A stretch of DNA of 33,085 nt from an uncultured Streptococcus sp. (GCA_934215455.1 CAKPZX010000016.1:1-33085), one strand, 5' to 3'; numbered from the stretch's first letter, positions 16,936 to 25,973 are shown. Translations and numbers: made by a program. The notes: generated by a model from the letters alone, not told the origin.

Positions 16936-17739
16936 ATGTCTATTATTTCTATGGTATTAGTGGTCGTTGTTGCCTTCTCAGCGGGTCTTGAAGGTATCCT
17001 TGACCAATTCCAATTCCACCAACCCCTTGTTGCTTGTACCTTAATCGGTTTGGTAACAGGTAATTTGACTGCTGGCATTATGCTTGGTGGTTCACTTCAA
17101 TTTATTGCACTTGGCTGGGCAAACATTGGTGCCGCAGTTGCGCCCGATGCTGCCCTTGCATCTGTCGCTGCTGCCATCATCATGGTACTTGGGGGAGACT
17201 TCAGTACAAAAGGAATCGCTGTCGCTCAAGGTGTCGCTATTCCACTTGCAGTTGCTGGTCTTTTCTTGACCATGATCGTCCGTACCCTTTCTGTTGGTTT
17301 GGTCCACACTGCCGATGCTGCTGCTAAAAAAGGGGATATCAAAGGTGTAGAACGCGCTCACTTTGTGGCCCTTCTTCTTCAAGGTCTTCGTATCGCTATT
17401 CCTGCAGCCCTCTTGTTGATGATTCCTGCTGAAACTGTCAAAACTGCTCTTGAAGCAATGCCAAAATGGCTCTCTGATGGAATGCAAATCGGTGGTGGTA
17501 TGGTTGTAGCCGTTGGTTATGCCATGGTTATCAACATGATGGCGAGCCGTGAAGTATGGCCATTCTTTGCCATCGGTTTTGCTCTTGCAGCTGTTAGCCA
17601 ATTGACCTTGATCGCTCTTGGAGCAATCGGTGTTGCTCTTGCCTTAATCTACCTTACTCTTTCTAAGAAAGGTGGCAATGGAGGTGGCGGTGCCGCTACT
17701 TCTAACGATCCAATCGGCGACATTCTCGAAGACTATTAA
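16936..17739 (+). CDS. manM: Mannose-type PTS EIIC membrane component
   Basis: ManM is the integral membrane subunit that, with ManN, forms the sugar channel. The 267-residue protein is very hydrophobic, with the conserved start region FSAGLEGILDQFQFHQPLVACTL (read as FSAGLEGILDQFQF then HQPLVACTL) and GLVTGNLTAGIMLGGSLQF after it. These are EIIC hallmarks. The C-terminus ends in a Gly-rich then acidic tail. It lies 27 bases after manL and 18 bases before manN, in one operon. Confidence 0.96.
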   Translation: MSIISMVLVVVVAFSAGLEGILDQFQFHQPLVACTLIGLVTGNLTAGIMLGGSLQFIALGWANIGAAVAPDAALASVAAAIIMVLGGDFSTKGIAVAQGVAIPLAVAGLFLTMIVRTLSVGLVHTADAAAKKGDIKGVERAHFVALLLQGLRIAIPAALLLMIPAETVKTALEAMPKWLSDGMQIGGGMVVAVGYAMVINMMASREVWPFFAIGFALAAVSQLTLIALGAIGVALALIYLTLSKKGGNGGGGAATSNDPIGDILEDY

Positions 17740-17757
17740 GAAAGGTGTGACACTATC

Positions 17758-18669
17758 ATGACTGAAAAATTACAATTATCTAAATCAGATCGTCAAAAAG
17801 TTTGGTGGCGTTCAACCTTCTTGCAAGGTTCTTGGAACTATGAACGGATGCAAAACTTGGGTTGGGCTTACTCATTGATCCCAGCTATCAAAAAACTCTA
17901 CACGAAGAAAGAAGACCAAGCGGCTGCTCTTGAACGTCACATGGAATTCTTCAACACTCACCCATACGTTGCCGCTCCTATCATCGGGGTAACCCTTGCT
18001 CTTGAAGAAGAAAGAGCAAACGGTGCTGCGATTGATGATGCTGCCATCCAAGGGGTTAAAATTGGTATGATGGGTCCTTTGGCGGGTATCGGAGATCCAG
18101 TTTTCTGGTTTACAGTACGTCCTATCCTTGGTGCCCTTGGTGCATCACTTGCTGCGTCTGGTAACATCCTTGGCCCACTCATCTTCTTTATCGCATGGAA
18201 TGCGATTCGTATGGCCTTCTTGTGGTACACGCAAGAACTTGGCTACAAAGCAGGTTCTGAAATTACCAAAGATATGTCTGGTGGGATCTTGCAAGACATC
18301 ACTAAAGGGGCTTCTATCCTTGGGATGTTCATCCTCGCTGTCTTGGTAGAACGTTGGGTATCTATTAAATTCGTCTTCAATGTTTCTTCTGTCAAATTAG
18401 ACGACAAAGCTTATATCCATTGGGATAAACTTCCTGAAGGTTTCAAAGGAATTCAAGAAGCCTTCGCTCAAGTTGGTTCAGGCCTATCTCAAACACCTGA
18501 AAAAGTTACAACTTTCCAACAAAACTTGGATTCATTGATTCCTGGTTTGATGGGATTACTTCTTACTTTTGCTTGTATGTGGTTGTTGAAGAAAAAAGTA
18601 TCTCCAATCACTATCATCATCGCTCTCTTTGTAATCGGTGTATTAGCACACGTTGCTGGCTTGATGTAA
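17758..18669 (+). CDS. manN: Mannose-type PTS EIID membrane component
   Basis: ManN pairs with ManM in the membrane to move mannose-family sugars. The 303-residue protein starts with MTEKLQLSKSDRQKVWWRS and then SWNYERMQNLGWAYSLIPAI, typical of EIID. It includes the conserved stretch MGPLAGIGDPVFW and ends with two hydrophobic segments. In other lactic acid bacteria ManMN is also a receptor for class IIa bacteriocins; whether it is so here is unknown. A terminator follows at 18683. Confidence 0.96.
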   Translation: MTEKLQLSKSDRQKVWWRSTFLQGSWNYERMQNLGWAYSLIPAIKKLYTKKEDQAAALERHMEFFNTHPYVAAPIIGVTLALEEERANGAAIDDAAIQGVKIGMMGPLAGIGDPVFWFTVRPILGALGASLAASGNILGPLIFFIAWNAIRMAFLWYTQELGYKAGSEITKDMSGGILQDITKGASILGMFILAVLVERWVSIKFVFNVSSVKLDDKAYIHWDKLPEGFKGIQEAFAQVGSGLSQTPEKVTTFQQNLDSLIPGLMGLLLTFACMWLLKKKVSPITIIIALFVIGVLAHVAGLM

Positions 18670-18682
18670 GCAAAGATCAACT

Positions 18683-18708
18683 AAAAAGAAGGTTTCGGCC
18701 TTCTTTTT
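18683..18708 (+). terminator. Terminator of manLMN
   Basis: AAAAAGAAGG pairs with CCTTCTTTTT around a six-base loop, ending in T. It lies just before the -10 box of manO. Confidence 0.85.
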
Positions 18709-18712
18709 ATTA

Positions 18713-18721
18713 TGATATAAT
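18713..18721 (+). promoter_or_regulatory. Extended -10 promoter of manO
   Basis: TGATATAAT forms an extended -10 box four bases after the manLMN terminator, with no clear -35 box. The start would be near 18728 and the ATG is at 18750. Some manO message could also come from readthrough. Confidence 0.65.
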
Positions 18722-18749
18722 GGAGTGAACAGCAATACAGGAGGATCTC

Positions 18750-19118
18750 ATGGCTCAATCATTGAATAAAACCGTTGAATTCCATACTACAGGGGTTTCT
18801 TACCTTGGAGTGGGGGGAAAGGTTGGAAAAATCCTAGTCGGGAATGCCGCTTTTGAATTTTATGCGGATGCAAATGTAGAAGACTACATCCAAATTCCCT
18901 GGCAAGAAATCGAGCGAATCGGAGCCAATGTATCCGGACGTAAAATTAGCCGCCATTTTGAAATCTATACCAGAGAATCAAAATTTCTCTTTGCTTCAAA
19001 AGACTCTGGAAAAATTTTAAAGATTGCTCGGGAACATCTAGGAAATGATAAAATTGTCAAACTTCCTACGTTGATCCAAATCATCACGGCTAAAATTAAA
19101 AATCTATTTGCAAAATAG
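18750..19118 (+). CDS. manO: DUF956 family protein ManO
   Basis: The 122-residue DUF956 protein is found with mannose PTS operons in lactic acid bacteria; its biochemical role is not known. The sequence has a small, beta-rich N-terminal region (GVGGKVGKILVGNAAFEFY) and the conserved IPWQEIERIGANVSG. No membrane segment is visible, so it is likely cytoplasmic. An AGGAGG site precedes the ATG. It seems to have its own extended -10 promoter after the manLMN terminator. The -35 box of serS overlaps its last codons. Confidence 0.88.
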   Translation: MAQSLNKTVEFHTTGVSYLGVGGKVGKILVGNAAFEFYADANVEDYIQIPWQEIERIGANVSGRKISRHFEIYTRESKFLFASKDSGKILKIAREHLGNDKIVKLPTLIQIITAKIKNLFAK

Positions 19119-19136
19119 GATCTTTTCTTGTATAAT
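19108..19136 (+). promoter_or_regulatory. Promoter of the serS leader
   Basis: TTGCAA (19108-19113), a 17-base spacer and TATAAT (19131-19136). The predicted start is near 19143, exactly upstream of the T-box stem I. The -35 box overlaps the manO stop. Confidence 0.85.
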
Positions 19137-19142
19137 AGACGC

Positions 19143-19320
19143 AAACGGATAAGTAAGTTAAGAGGTTCTTTCAGAAAGTCTGCGGATGCTGCGAGCAGAT
19201 AGAAATCTTAATTGAAATTCTACCGTTTCTTTAAAATACAATATCGAATCAAGTGCACACCTGTGAAGTTGGATGGAACCGTGGCTCTGCCACTCCAACA
19301 CTCTAACAGGTGTGTTTTTT
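19143..19320 (+). promoter_or_regulatory. T-box leader controlling serS (UCU specifier)
   Basis: The leader senses uncharged tRNA-Ser and lets transcription through when charging is low. Stem I closes with AAACGG (19143-19148) and CCGTTT (19223-19228), then TTAAGA with TCTTAA and a distal TCTGC/GCAGA stem. The specifier loop has AGTA on the 5' side and the serine codon TCT at 19219-19221 followed by A. The T-box sequence TTGGATGGAACCGTGG is at 19269-19284. The terminator stem pairs CACACCTGT (19256-19264) with ACAGGTGTG (19306-19314), followed by six T, and also pairs GTTGGA with TCCAAC inside. The variable base of the TGGN motif is A. Confidence 0.92.
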
Positions 19321-19335
19321 GTTAAAGGAGAAGCT

Positions 19336-20613
19336 ATGTTAGATATTAAACGGATTCGTACAGACTTTGATGCGGTTGCTAAAAAATTGGCAACACGTGG
19401 CGTAGATGCAGCTATTTTGAATGAAATGAAAGAAATCGATGCCAAACGTCGAGATATCTTAGTCAAAGTAGAAAATCTCAAAGCAGAGCGTAACACTGTA
19501 TCTGCTGAAATCGCACAAGCTAAACGCAACAAGGAAAATGCAGATGATAAGATTGCTGCTATGCAAACCCTCTCTGCTGAAGTCAAAGCTCTGGATACAG
19601 AATTAGCTGAAATCGATGCAAAATTAACTGAATTCACCACTACTCTTCCAAACATCCCTGCTGACAGTGTCCCTGTTGGAGCAGATGAGGATGACAACGT
19701 TGAGGTTCGCCGTTGGGGAACACCTCGCGAATTTGGCTTTGAACCAAAAGCTCACTGGGATTTAGGCGAAGACCTTGATATCCTTGACTGGGAACGCGGG
19801 GCTAAAGTCACTGGTGCTCGTTTCCTCTTCTACAAAGGACTTGGAGCTCGCTTAGAACGCGCTATCTACAACTTCATGTTGGACGAACATGGCAAGGAAG
19901 GCTACACTGAAGTCATCCCTCCTTACATGGTCAACCATGATTCTATGTTTGGTACTGGTCAGTATCCAAAATTCAAGGAAGACACTTTTGAACTTAGCGA
20001 TACCAATTATGTCCTCATTCCAACAGCCGAAGTTCCTTTGACAAACTACTACCGCGATGAAATTCTTGATGGGAAAGATCTTCCAATCTACTTCACCGCT
20101 ATGAGTCCATCTTTCCGTTCAGAAGCTGGTTCAGCTGGTCGTGATACTCGTGGATTGATCCGTTTGCACCAATTCCATAAGGTTGAAATGGTGAAATTTG
20201 CTAAACCAGAAGAATCATATGATGAATTGGAAAAAATGGTTGTCAATGCTGAAAATATCCTTCAAAAACTGAACCTTCCATACCGTGTAGTAGCTCTCTC
20301 AACAGGAGACATGGGCTTCTCAGCTGCCAAGACTTATGACTTGGAAGTATGGATTCCAGCGCAAAACACCTACCGTGAAATCTCAAGCTGTTCCAATACA
20401 GAAGATTTCCAAGCTCGCCGTGCGCAAATCCGCTACCGTGATGAAGCAGATGGCAAGGTAAAACTCCTTCACACTTTGAACGGTTCTGGATTGGCTGTCG
20501 GACGTACCGTCGCTGCTATTCTTGAAAACTACCAAAACGAAGACGGTTCTGTGACCATTCCAGAAGTCCTTCGCCCATACATGGGTGGCGCTGAAGTCAT
20601 CGCACCAAAATAA
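19336..20613 (+). CDS. serS: Seryl-tRNA synthetase
   Basis: SerRS charges tRNA-Ser (and tRNA-Sec where present). I start it at ATG 19336 (425 residues, [17 protein letters not shown]), after an AAAGGAG site. The frame open from 19273 lies in the T-box and is rejected. The N-terminal coiled-coil arm spans about 25-105. Class II motifs are visible: [17 protein letters not shown] with RLHQFHKVE as motif 2, and [14 protein letters not shown] as motif 3. The length is normal. Expression is set by the T-box leader. Confidence 0.98.
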   Translation: MLDIKRIRTDFDAVAKKLATRGVDAAILNEMKEIDAKRRDILVKVENLKAERNTVSAEIAQAKRNKENADDKIAAMQTLSAEVKALDTELAEIDAKLTEFTTTLPNIPADSVPVGADEDDNVEVRRWGTPREFGFEPKAHWDLGEDLDILDWERGAKVTGARFLFYKGLGARLERAIYNFMLDEHGKEGYTEVIPPYMVNHDSMFGTGQYPKFKEDTFELSDTNYVLIPTAEVPLTNYYRDEILDGKDLPIYFTAMSPSFRSEAGSAGRDTRGLIRLHQFHKVEMVKFAKPEESYDELEKMVVNAENILQKLNLPYRVVALSTGDMGFSAAKTYDLEVWIPAQNTYREISSCSNTEDFQARRAQIRYRDEADGKVKLLHTLNGSGLAVGRTVAAILENYQNEDGSVTIPEVLRPYMGGAEVIAPK

Positions 20614-20619
20614 AGTTTA

Positions 20620-20656
20620 AAAAAACTGAGTCTTGCAATTGCAAGCTCAGTTTTTT
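20620..20656. terminator. Bidirectional terminator between serS and accA
   Basis: AAAAAACTGAG pairs with CTCAGTTTTTT around a second stem CTTGC-AATT-GCAAG, with a single extra T. It ends serS on the plus strand and the fatty-acid operon on the minus strand, and overlaps the accA stop. Confidence 0.88.
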
Positions 20657-21425
20657 AATATTTACGAAAACGTTGGTAGCGTTGCTCCAGAAGCTCTTCG
20701 AAAGGTAAGGCTTGTAAAACCTTTAACTCTTCCTGTAATTCCTTCTTCACTTGAGCCAGTAGTTCTCCATTTGAAAATCCATGCTCGGGAATCACCTTAT
20801 CGACAATTTCCATATTTAACAATTCGTGAGAAGTAATCTTCATCAACTCTGCTGCTTCCATGGCACGACTTCCATCTTTCCAAAGAATAGAGGCAAAACC
20901 TTCTGGACTCAAGACCGCATAGATGGAGTTCTCAAGCATCCAGACCTTATCTGCCACAGCAAGAGCCAAGGCACCACCAGAGCCACCTTCTCCGATGATA
21001 ATCGCGATAATCGGCACTTTTAAATCACTCATTTCCATAAGGTTACGGGCAATGGCTTCACCTTGTCCTCGTTCTTCAGCACCAACACCAGGATAAGCAC
21101 CCGCTGTATTGATAAAGGTCACAACTGGACGGCCAAATTTCTCTGCTTGCTTCATGAGGCGCAAAGCTTTTCGATAGCCTTCTGGATGTGGTTGTCCAAA
21201 ATTACGTTTTAGGTTATCTTGAAGATTTTTTCCTTTTTGGATTCCAACGACTGTAACCGTTTGATCGCCTAAGCGTCCAATCCCACCAATCACCGCACCA
21301 TCATCACGGAAGTTTCGATCTCCATGTAATTCGATAAAATCATCAAAAATTCCTTGAGCAAAATCAAGCGCAGTCAATCTTCCTTGGTCACGTGCCTCTT
21401 TAATAATCTGTGTTATTTTACTCAT
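20655..21425 (-). CDS. accA: Acetyl-CoA carboxylase, carboxyltransferase alpha subunit
   Basis: With AccD it moves the carboxyl group from biotin to acetyl-CoA, making malonyl-CoA. I start it at ATG 21425 (256 residues, [21 protein letters not shown]), because GGAGG lies six bases upstream and the start overlaps the accD stop in an ATGAGTAA arrangement. The crotonase-fold carboxyltransferase region shows [18 protein letters not shown] and [12 protein letters not shown]. The length fits the shorter Gram-positive form. It is the last gene of the operon. Confidence 0.96.
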   Translation of the reverse strand: MSKITQIIKEARDQGRLTALDFAQGIFDDFIELHGDRNFRDDGAVIGGIGRLGDQTVTVVGIQKGKNLQDNLKRNFGQPHPEGYRKALRLMKQAEKFGRPVVTFINTAGAYPGVGAEERGQGEAIARNLMEMSDLKVPIIAIIIGEGGSGGALALAVADKVWMLENSIYAVLSPEGFASILWKDGSRAMEAAELMKITSHELLNMEIVDKVIPEHGFSNGELLAQVKKELQEELKVLQALPFEELLEQRYQRFRKY

Positions 21426-22284
21426 GTTTACCTCCATGAAGGGCCAATAATTGTCCAACTGTTGCTCGGATTTGGCTTCTCTCCACGATCAAGTCTACAA
21501 ATCCATGTTCTTGTAGAAATTCTGCTTTTTGGAAATCATCTGGCAATTGTTCACGTACAGTAGACTCAATCACGCGTCGACCAGCAAAACCAACCAAGGC
21601 CTGACTCTCTGCCATGATAATATCACCTTCCATAGCAAATGAAGCCGTTACCCCACCGGTTGTCGGATCTGTCAATACCGTCAAATAGAATAATTTTTCT
21701 TTAGAATGGCGTTGAACAGCTGCAGAAATTTTTGCCATTTGCATCAAACTCACGATTCCTTCTTGCATCCGAGCACCACCGGAGGCGGTAAAAAGAACAA
21801 CTGGCAATTTTTCTTTTGTCGCAAATTCAAATAAACGAGTAATTTTTTCGCCTACTACAGAACCCATTGAAGCCATGATAAAGTTGGAATCCATGATCCC
21901 AAGCGCAACTTTTTGCCCTTTAATCAAGGCAGTTCCAGTCAGGACAGCTTCATCCAATCCTGTCATTTCCCGCACTGCTACTAGTTTCTTCTTATAATTT
22001 GGGAAATTCAAAGGATCTGTCGTTTCGATTCCTGTAAACATTTCTTCAAAGCTAGCTGGATCCACTGTCAGCGCCAAGCGTTCTTTAGCAGAAATACGGA
22101 AGGTATAGCCACAATTCGGGCAGACACGCTCACTACCTAAATCCTTTTGGTAAATGGTATGTTTACAACCTGGGCATTGTGAAAATAGTTCATCAGGAAC
22201 TTCAGGTTTTGGCTGAGGCTCCTTCCAGGCTGACCTATTCGGATTGATCCGAATATATTTATCTTTTTTAGAAAATAATGCCAT
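21418..22284 (-). CDS. accD: Acetyl-CoA carboxylase, carboxyltransferase beta subunit
   Basis: AccD is the zinc-bearing partner of AccA. The 288-residue protein has a four-cysteine zinc ribbon (C37, C40, C55, C58; CPGC and CPNC). The carboxyltransferase domain contains [21 protein letters not shown] and [15 protein letters not shown] (quoted in parts: [11 protein letters not shown] and [11 protein letters not shown]). The AAGGAG ribosome binding site lies inside the last codons of a possible 23-codon ORF, which ends three bases before the ATG. It is separated from accC by an unusual 103-base gap with hairpins. Confidence 0.96.
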   Translation of the reverse strand: MALFSKKDKYIRINPNRSAWKEPQPKPEVPDELFSQCPGCKHTIYQKDLGSERVCPNCGYTFRISAKERLALTVDPASFEEMFTGIETTDPLNFPNYKKKLVAVREMTGLDEAVLTGTALIKGQKVALGIMDSNFIMASMGSVVGEKITRLFEFATKEKLPVVLFTASGGARMQEGIVSLMQMAKISAAVQRHSKEKLFYLTVLTDPTTGGVTASFAMEGDIIMAESQALVGFAGRRVIESTVREQLPDDFQKAEFLQEHGFVDLIVERSQIRATVGQLLALHGGKHE

Positions 22285-22287
22285 TAC

Positions 22288-22359
22288 TTACTCCTTATAA
22301 TATGCTACAGTATCTGCAGCATTACTATAAAAGCCTGAAACTGTGAAGATGATGTTCAT
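22288..22359 (-). CDS. Possible 23-codon ORF between accC and accD
   Basis: The frame runs from ATG 22359 to TAA 22290-22288, starting MNIIFTVSGF and ending VAYYKE. A GAGGG sequence sits four bases before the ATG, and the ATG lies in the loop of a stem-loop. Its stop is followed by GTA and then the accD ATG, and its last two sense codons (AAG GAG) form the accD ribosome binding site. This would couple its translation to accD. It may equally be chance. No family is recognised. Confidence 0.3.
   Translation of the reverse strand: MNIIFTVSGFYSNAADTVAYYKE
22303..22321 (-). other. Small hairpin just before accD
   Basis: In the transcript TGCTGCAG pairs with CTGTAGCA around a three-base ATA loop (eight pairs, one G-U). 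It lies within the 3' half of the small ORF and 18 bases before the accD start codon, close to its ribosome binding site. Confidence 0.5.
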
Positions 22360-22385
22360 ACTTCCCTCACAAGTCCAGGCTTTTT
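22329..22385 (-). other. Long stem-loop after accC (attenuator-like)
   Basis: AAAAGCCTG (22384-22376) pairs with CAGGCTTTT (22337-22329) for nine bases. Further pairs form inside: ACT with AGT, GTG with CAC, and AAG with CTT, with bulges. The outer stem is followed by TTTTAT in the transcript, so it could act as a weak terminator. It starts two bases after the accC stop. A similar T-run is present on the other strand. Confidence 0.55.
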
Positions 22386-22387
22386 CA

Positions 22388-23752
22388 TCATTCCTTATTA
22401 TAATTTGGAAGGAATTGTTCCATCAAAAATGCAGTGTCATAATCACCAGCGATCACATGTGAATCTGAAATCAAATCCAACTGGAAACTGCTATTGGTTG
22501 TGACACCATCGATTTCCAACTCATAAAGAGCACGCTGCATTTTCATCAGTGCATCAAAGCGATTTTCCCCATGGACAATGATCTTGGCAATCATACTATC
22601 ATAGTATGGTGGAATCGTATAACCAGGATACACAGCAGAATCCACACGCAAGCCAACCCCACCACTTGGAAGATAGAGATTAGTGATCTTACCTGGGCTT
22701 GGTGCAAAGTTAAAGGAAGGATTTTCCGCATTGATCCGGCATTCAATCGCATGGCCTTTAATGACAATATCCTCTTGAGTAACGGATAATTCTTGGCCAG
22801 CTGCGATTTTAATCTGTTCCTTAACAATATCCACTCCCGTTACAAATTCCGTGACAGGATGCTCTACTTGCACACGGGTATTCATTTCCATAAAGTAGAA
22901 CTCACCCTTGCCTTCATCATACAAGAATTCAATCGTTCCAGCATTCTCGTACCCAACTGATTCAGCTGCACGAACAGCTGCAGATCCAATCCGATCACGA
23001 AGAGTTTTTCCAATAGCAATCGAAGGGGATTCTTCTAGAACTTTTTGGTTATTTCGTTGAAGAGAACAATCGCGTTCACCTAAGTGAATGACATGTCCAT
23101 GCTGATCCGCTAAAATCTGTACTTCAATGTGGCGTGCCGGATAAATCACCCGCTCCATATACATGGCACCATTCCCAAAAGCAGCTTGAGCTTCTGAGGA
23201 AGCAGATTCAAAAGCAGCAACCAAATCTTCTGGTTTTTCAACCTTCCGAATTCCTTTACCACCGCCTCCTGCAGATGCTTTCAACATCACAGGGTAACCA
23301 ATACGCTCTGCAATCTCGAGGGCTTCTTCAGCAGTATACACTTCACCATCTGATCCAGGAATAACAGGTACTCCTGCTTTGATCATCTGTTTACGAGCAT
23401 TAATCTTATCCCCCATCAAATCCATGACTTTAGCAGAAGGACCAATAAATTTAATGCCCACTTCCTCACACATGGTCGCAAATTTTGAGTTTTCACTTAA
23501 AAATCCAAAACCAGGATGGATAGCTTCTGCTCCTGTTAGAACAGCTGCAGACAAGACAGCACTCATATTCAAATAAGATTCTGTTGATTTAGCAGGGCCA
23601 ATACAAACTGCTTCATCCGCTAGTAAGGTATGCAAGGCTTCTTTATCAGCAGTAGAATACACCGCAACCGTCTCGATGCCAAGTTCACGAGCCGCACGAA
23701 TAATGCGCACTGCAATCTCACCACGATTGGCGATTAAGATCTTACGAAACAT
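22388..23752 (-). CDS. accC: Acetyl-CoA carboxylase, biotin carboxylase subunit
   Basis: AccC uses ATP and bicarbonate to carboxylate the biotin of AccB. I start it at ATG 23752 (454 residues, MFRKILIANRGEIAVRIIRA). A frame open to 23806 overlaps fabZ and is rejected. The ATP-grasp glycine loop AGGGGKG is at 161-167, with HPGFGFLSEN before it, and the catalytic MEMNTRVQVEHPVTE region is intact. An AAAGG site precedes the ATG. It is followed by a structured gap before accD, the only long gap in this half of the operon. Confidence 0.97.
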   Translation of the reverse strand: MFRKILIANRGEIAVRIIRAARELGIETVAVYSTADKEALHTLLADEAVCIGPAKSTESYLNMSAVLSAAVLTGAEAIHPGFGFLSENSKFATMCEEVGIKFIGPSAKVMDLMGDKINARKQMIKAGVPVIPGSDGEVYTAEEALEIAERIGYPVMLKASAGGGGKGIRKVEKPEDLVAAFESASSEAQAAFGNGAMYMERVIYPARHIEVQILADQHGHVIHLGERDCSLQRNNQKVLEESPSIAIGKTLRDRIGSAAVRAAESVGYENAGTIEFLYDEGKGEFYFMEMNTRVQVEHPVTEFVTGVDIVKEQIKIAAGQELSVTQEDIVIKGHAIECRINAENPSFNFAPSPGKITNLYLPSGGVGLRVDSAVYPGYTIPPYYDSMIAKIIVHGENRFDALMKMQRALYELEIDGVTTNSSFQLDLISDSHVIAGDYDTAFLMEQFLPNYNKE

Positions 23753-23765
23753 AGATAGGCCTTTC

Positions 23766-24191
23766 TTAATTTCCAATTGCAAAAGTAAGTGTTCCTGAAG
23801 CTGCAAGCTTACCGTCTACCTCTGCTTTCGCTTCAACAACAGCAATGGTTCCACGACGTTTGACAAAAGTAGCTGTCATCACCAGTTGATCTCCTGGAAC
23901 GACTTGTTTTTTAAACTTCACCTTGTCCATCCCTGCATAAAAGACTAATTTCCCTTTATTTTCAGGTTTTGACAACTCTAGTACACCTGCTGTTTGTGCC
24001 AAAGCTTCCATGATGAGAACACCTGGCATAACAGGATATTGTGGAAAATGTCCATTAAAAAATGGTTCATTAATTGTCACGTTTTTAATGGCAACAATCG
24101 TATCTTCGCTTGTTTCTAAAACGCGATCCACCAAAAGCATTGGGTAACGATGCGGCAAAGCCTCACGAATAGCATTAATATCAATTGTCAT
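23766..24191 (-). CDS. fabZ: 3-hydroxyacyl-ACP dehydratase FabZ
   Basis: FabZ removes water from 3-hydroxyacyl-ACP to give trans-2-enoyl-ACP. The 141-residue hot-dog-fold enzyme shows the catalytic H48 in [14 protein letters not shown] and E62 in MEALAQ. The ATG overlaps the accB stop by four bases (ATGA). There is no FabA here; unsaturation is supplied by FabM, encoded first in the cluster. Confidence 0.97.
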   Translation of the reverse strand: MTIDINAIREALPHRYPMLLVDRVLETSEDTIVAIKNVTINEPFFNGHFPQYPVMPGVLIMEALAQTAGVLELSKPENKGKLVFYAGMDKVKFKKQVVPGDQLVMTATFVKRRGTIAVVEAKAEVDGKLAASGTLTFAIGN

Positions 24192-24676
24192 TTGATTCGA
24201 ACCAATCCTTTTCCAAATTCAACCATTTCTTCATTCGTTACCAAAATTTCAGTGACTACCCCATCTTTTGGTGCTGGGACTTCATTCATCACTTTCATGG
24301 CTTCGATAATCAAGAGTGTTTGACCCTTAGTGACCTTATCTCCTACAGATACAAAGGCTGGTTTATCCGGAGCTGGCGACAAGTAAGCCACCCCAACCAA
24401 TGGACTTTCAACCACATCACCCTCTGTAGCCTGAGCTGGAGCAGCAACTGGTTCAGCCGCTACAGCTGGGGTTGCTGGTGCTTCAACAACAGGGGCTACT
24501 ACAGGAGTTTGAGGAGCTGCTACCACTTCAAGTGCAGGAGCAACCGGTGTAGCCGCAACTGAACTCGTTTGGTTTTTACTCAAATTCAATTCTTCGCCAT
24601 TATTTTTATATGAGAATTCACGCAAAGTTGACGCATCAAATTGAGCCAACAAATCTTTGATTTCAGAAATATTCAT
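24188..24676 (-). CDS. accB: Acetyl-CoA carboxylase, biotin carboxyl carrier protein
   Basis: AccB carries biotin between AccC and the AccAD carboxyltransferase. The 162-residue protein has a helical N-terminus (1-35), then an Ala/Pro/Val-rich linker (about 38-85). The biotinyl domain follows, with the modified lysine K128 in EAMKVMNE. The long linker gives the carrier its reach. The GGAGGG ribosome binding site lies within the end of fabF, whose stop is three bases before the ATG. Confidence 0.97.
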   Translation of the reverse strand: MNISEIKDLLAQFDASTLREFSYKNNGEELNLSKNQTSSVAATPVAPALEVVAAPQTPVVAPVVEAPATPAVAAEPVAAPAQATEGDVVESPLVGVAYLSPAPDKPAFVSVGDKVTKGQTLLIIEAMKVMNEVPAPKDGVVTEILVTNEEMVEFGKGLVRIK

Positions 24677-24679
24677 GAA

Positions 24680-25912
24680 TTAACCCTCCCAACGTTTAAA
24701 GGCCAGAACAGCATTGTGTCCTCCAAAACCAAAGGTATTTGAGATAGCATACTGAATATCCGCTTCTTGACCTTCACCATAAACAACGTTTGCTTCGATA
24801 TAGTCAGACAATTCTTTGGTACCAGCAGTTTTTGGTACAAAGCTGTGACGAATCGCTTCGATAGTAGCAATCGCTTCAACCGCACCAGCAGCACCAAGCA
24901 AGTGTCCTGTAAATGATTTAGTAGATGATACAGGAACTTCTTTACCAAGTACAGAAACAATAGCTCCGCTTTCACCTTTCTCATTGGCAGGTGTAGAGGT
25001 ACCATGCGCATTGACATAATCGACATCTTCAGGTTTGATACCAGCTTCATTGATCGCTAATTTAATCGCTTTAGCCGCACCTGAACCATCTGGTGTTGGT
25101 GTTGTCATGTGGTAGGCATCACAGTTTGAACCGTAACCAACAATTTCAGCTAAAATATTAGCACCACGTTTTTGGGCATGTTCCAAACTTTCGATGACAA
25201 GAACCCCTGCACCTTCCCCCATCACAAAACCATTGCGGTCTTTGTCAAATGGAATAGATGAACGTTCTGGGTCTTCCGTTGTTGAAAGGGCCGTCAGGGC
25301 ATTGAAACCACCGATACCAATCTTAGTAATCGAAGCTTCAGCACCACCTGCCAAAACAACATCATGCATACCAAATTTAATTTCACGGAAAGCTTCCCCA
25401 ATGGCATCGTTGGCAGAAGCACAAGCTGTTGTCACGGATTTACATACCCCTTGAGCCCCAATCTTAAGTGCGATGTTTCCAGCACCCATGTTTGAAAGAG
25501 CTTTTGGAATAAACATTGGTTGGATTCTCTTCATCCCACGTTCATGCATCCGGATAATTTGATCTTCCAATTCTTGCAAACCACCGATACCAGATGATAC
25601 AATCACACCTACACGATCGCGGTCTTCTTCTTCCATGTTCAAGTCTGAATTTTCAATAGCTTCCATCGCAGCATAGATTGCATACAATGAGTAAGTATCC
25701 ATACGATTTTGATCTTTTTTCACGAAATATTTATCGAATGGGAAATCTTGAATTTCACCAGCATTAAAGACTGGAATTTCAGAAGCATCAAATTTCGTAA
25801 TAGGCTTGATTCCAATTTTTCCTTCATGAAGGCTATTCCAGAACTCCTCTGGTGTATTTCCGATTGGTGAGGTTACACCGTAACCTGTAACAACAACACG
25901 ATTTGTAGACAT
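24680..25912 (-). CDS. fabF: 3-oxoacyl-ACP synthase II FabF
   Basis: FabF condenses malonyl-ACP with growing acyl-ACP. The 410-residue thiolase-fold enzyme has the catalytic triad C164 (TTACASAND), H303 (NAHGTSTP) and H337 (SFTGHLLG). The AAGGAG site lies a normal distance from ATG 25912. A 61-base gap separates it from fabG. It is the only elongating condensing enzyme in the cluster and is the target of cerulenin and platensimycin-type inhibitors. Confidence 0.98.
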   Translation of the reverse strand: MSTNRVVVTGYGVTSPIGNTPEEFWNSLHEGKIGIKPITKFDASEIPVFNAGEIQDFPFDKYFVKKDQNRMDTYSLYAIYAAMEAIENSDLNMEEEDRDRVGVIVSSGIGGLQELEDQIIRMHERGMKRIQPMFIPKALSNMGAGNIALKIGAQGVCKSVTTACASANDAIGEAFREIKFGMHDVVLAGGAEASITKIGIGGFNALTALSTTEDPERSSIPFDKDRNGFVMGEGAGVLVIESLEHAQKRGANILAEIVGYGSNCDAYHMTTPTPDGSGAAKAIKLAINEAGIKPEDVDYVNAHGTSTPANEKGESGAIVSVLGKEVPVSSTKSFTGHLLGAAGAVEAIATIEAIRHSFVPKTAGTKELSDYIEANVVYGEGQEADIQYAISNTFGFGGHNAVLAFKRWEG

Positions 25913-25973
25913 ATATATTCTCCTTTTGTCGGATGGATATTTAAGTAAGTGATTTTCGATCAGTGAGCATTCA

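Noticed and set aside
19273..19335. Upstream extension of serS by 21 codons
   Set aside because: It lies in the T-box antiterminator and terminator, and the conserved MLDIKRIR start with AAAGGAG is at 19336.
22356..22391. Second small ORF (about 11 codons) overlapping the accC stop
   Set aside because: It starts in an ATGATG at the end of accC and stops after 11 codons, overlapping the start of the 23-codon frame. It is too short to separate from chance.
23753..23806. Upstream extension of accC by 18 codons
   Set aside because: It runs into the end of fabZ; the conserved biotin carboxylase start MFRKILIANRG is at 23752.
24673..25050. Minus-strand ORF of 125 codons within fabF
   Set aside because: It is a shifted frame of the fabF 3' end. 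The fabF frame holds the catalytic H303 and H337 there, so the shifted frame is a shadow.
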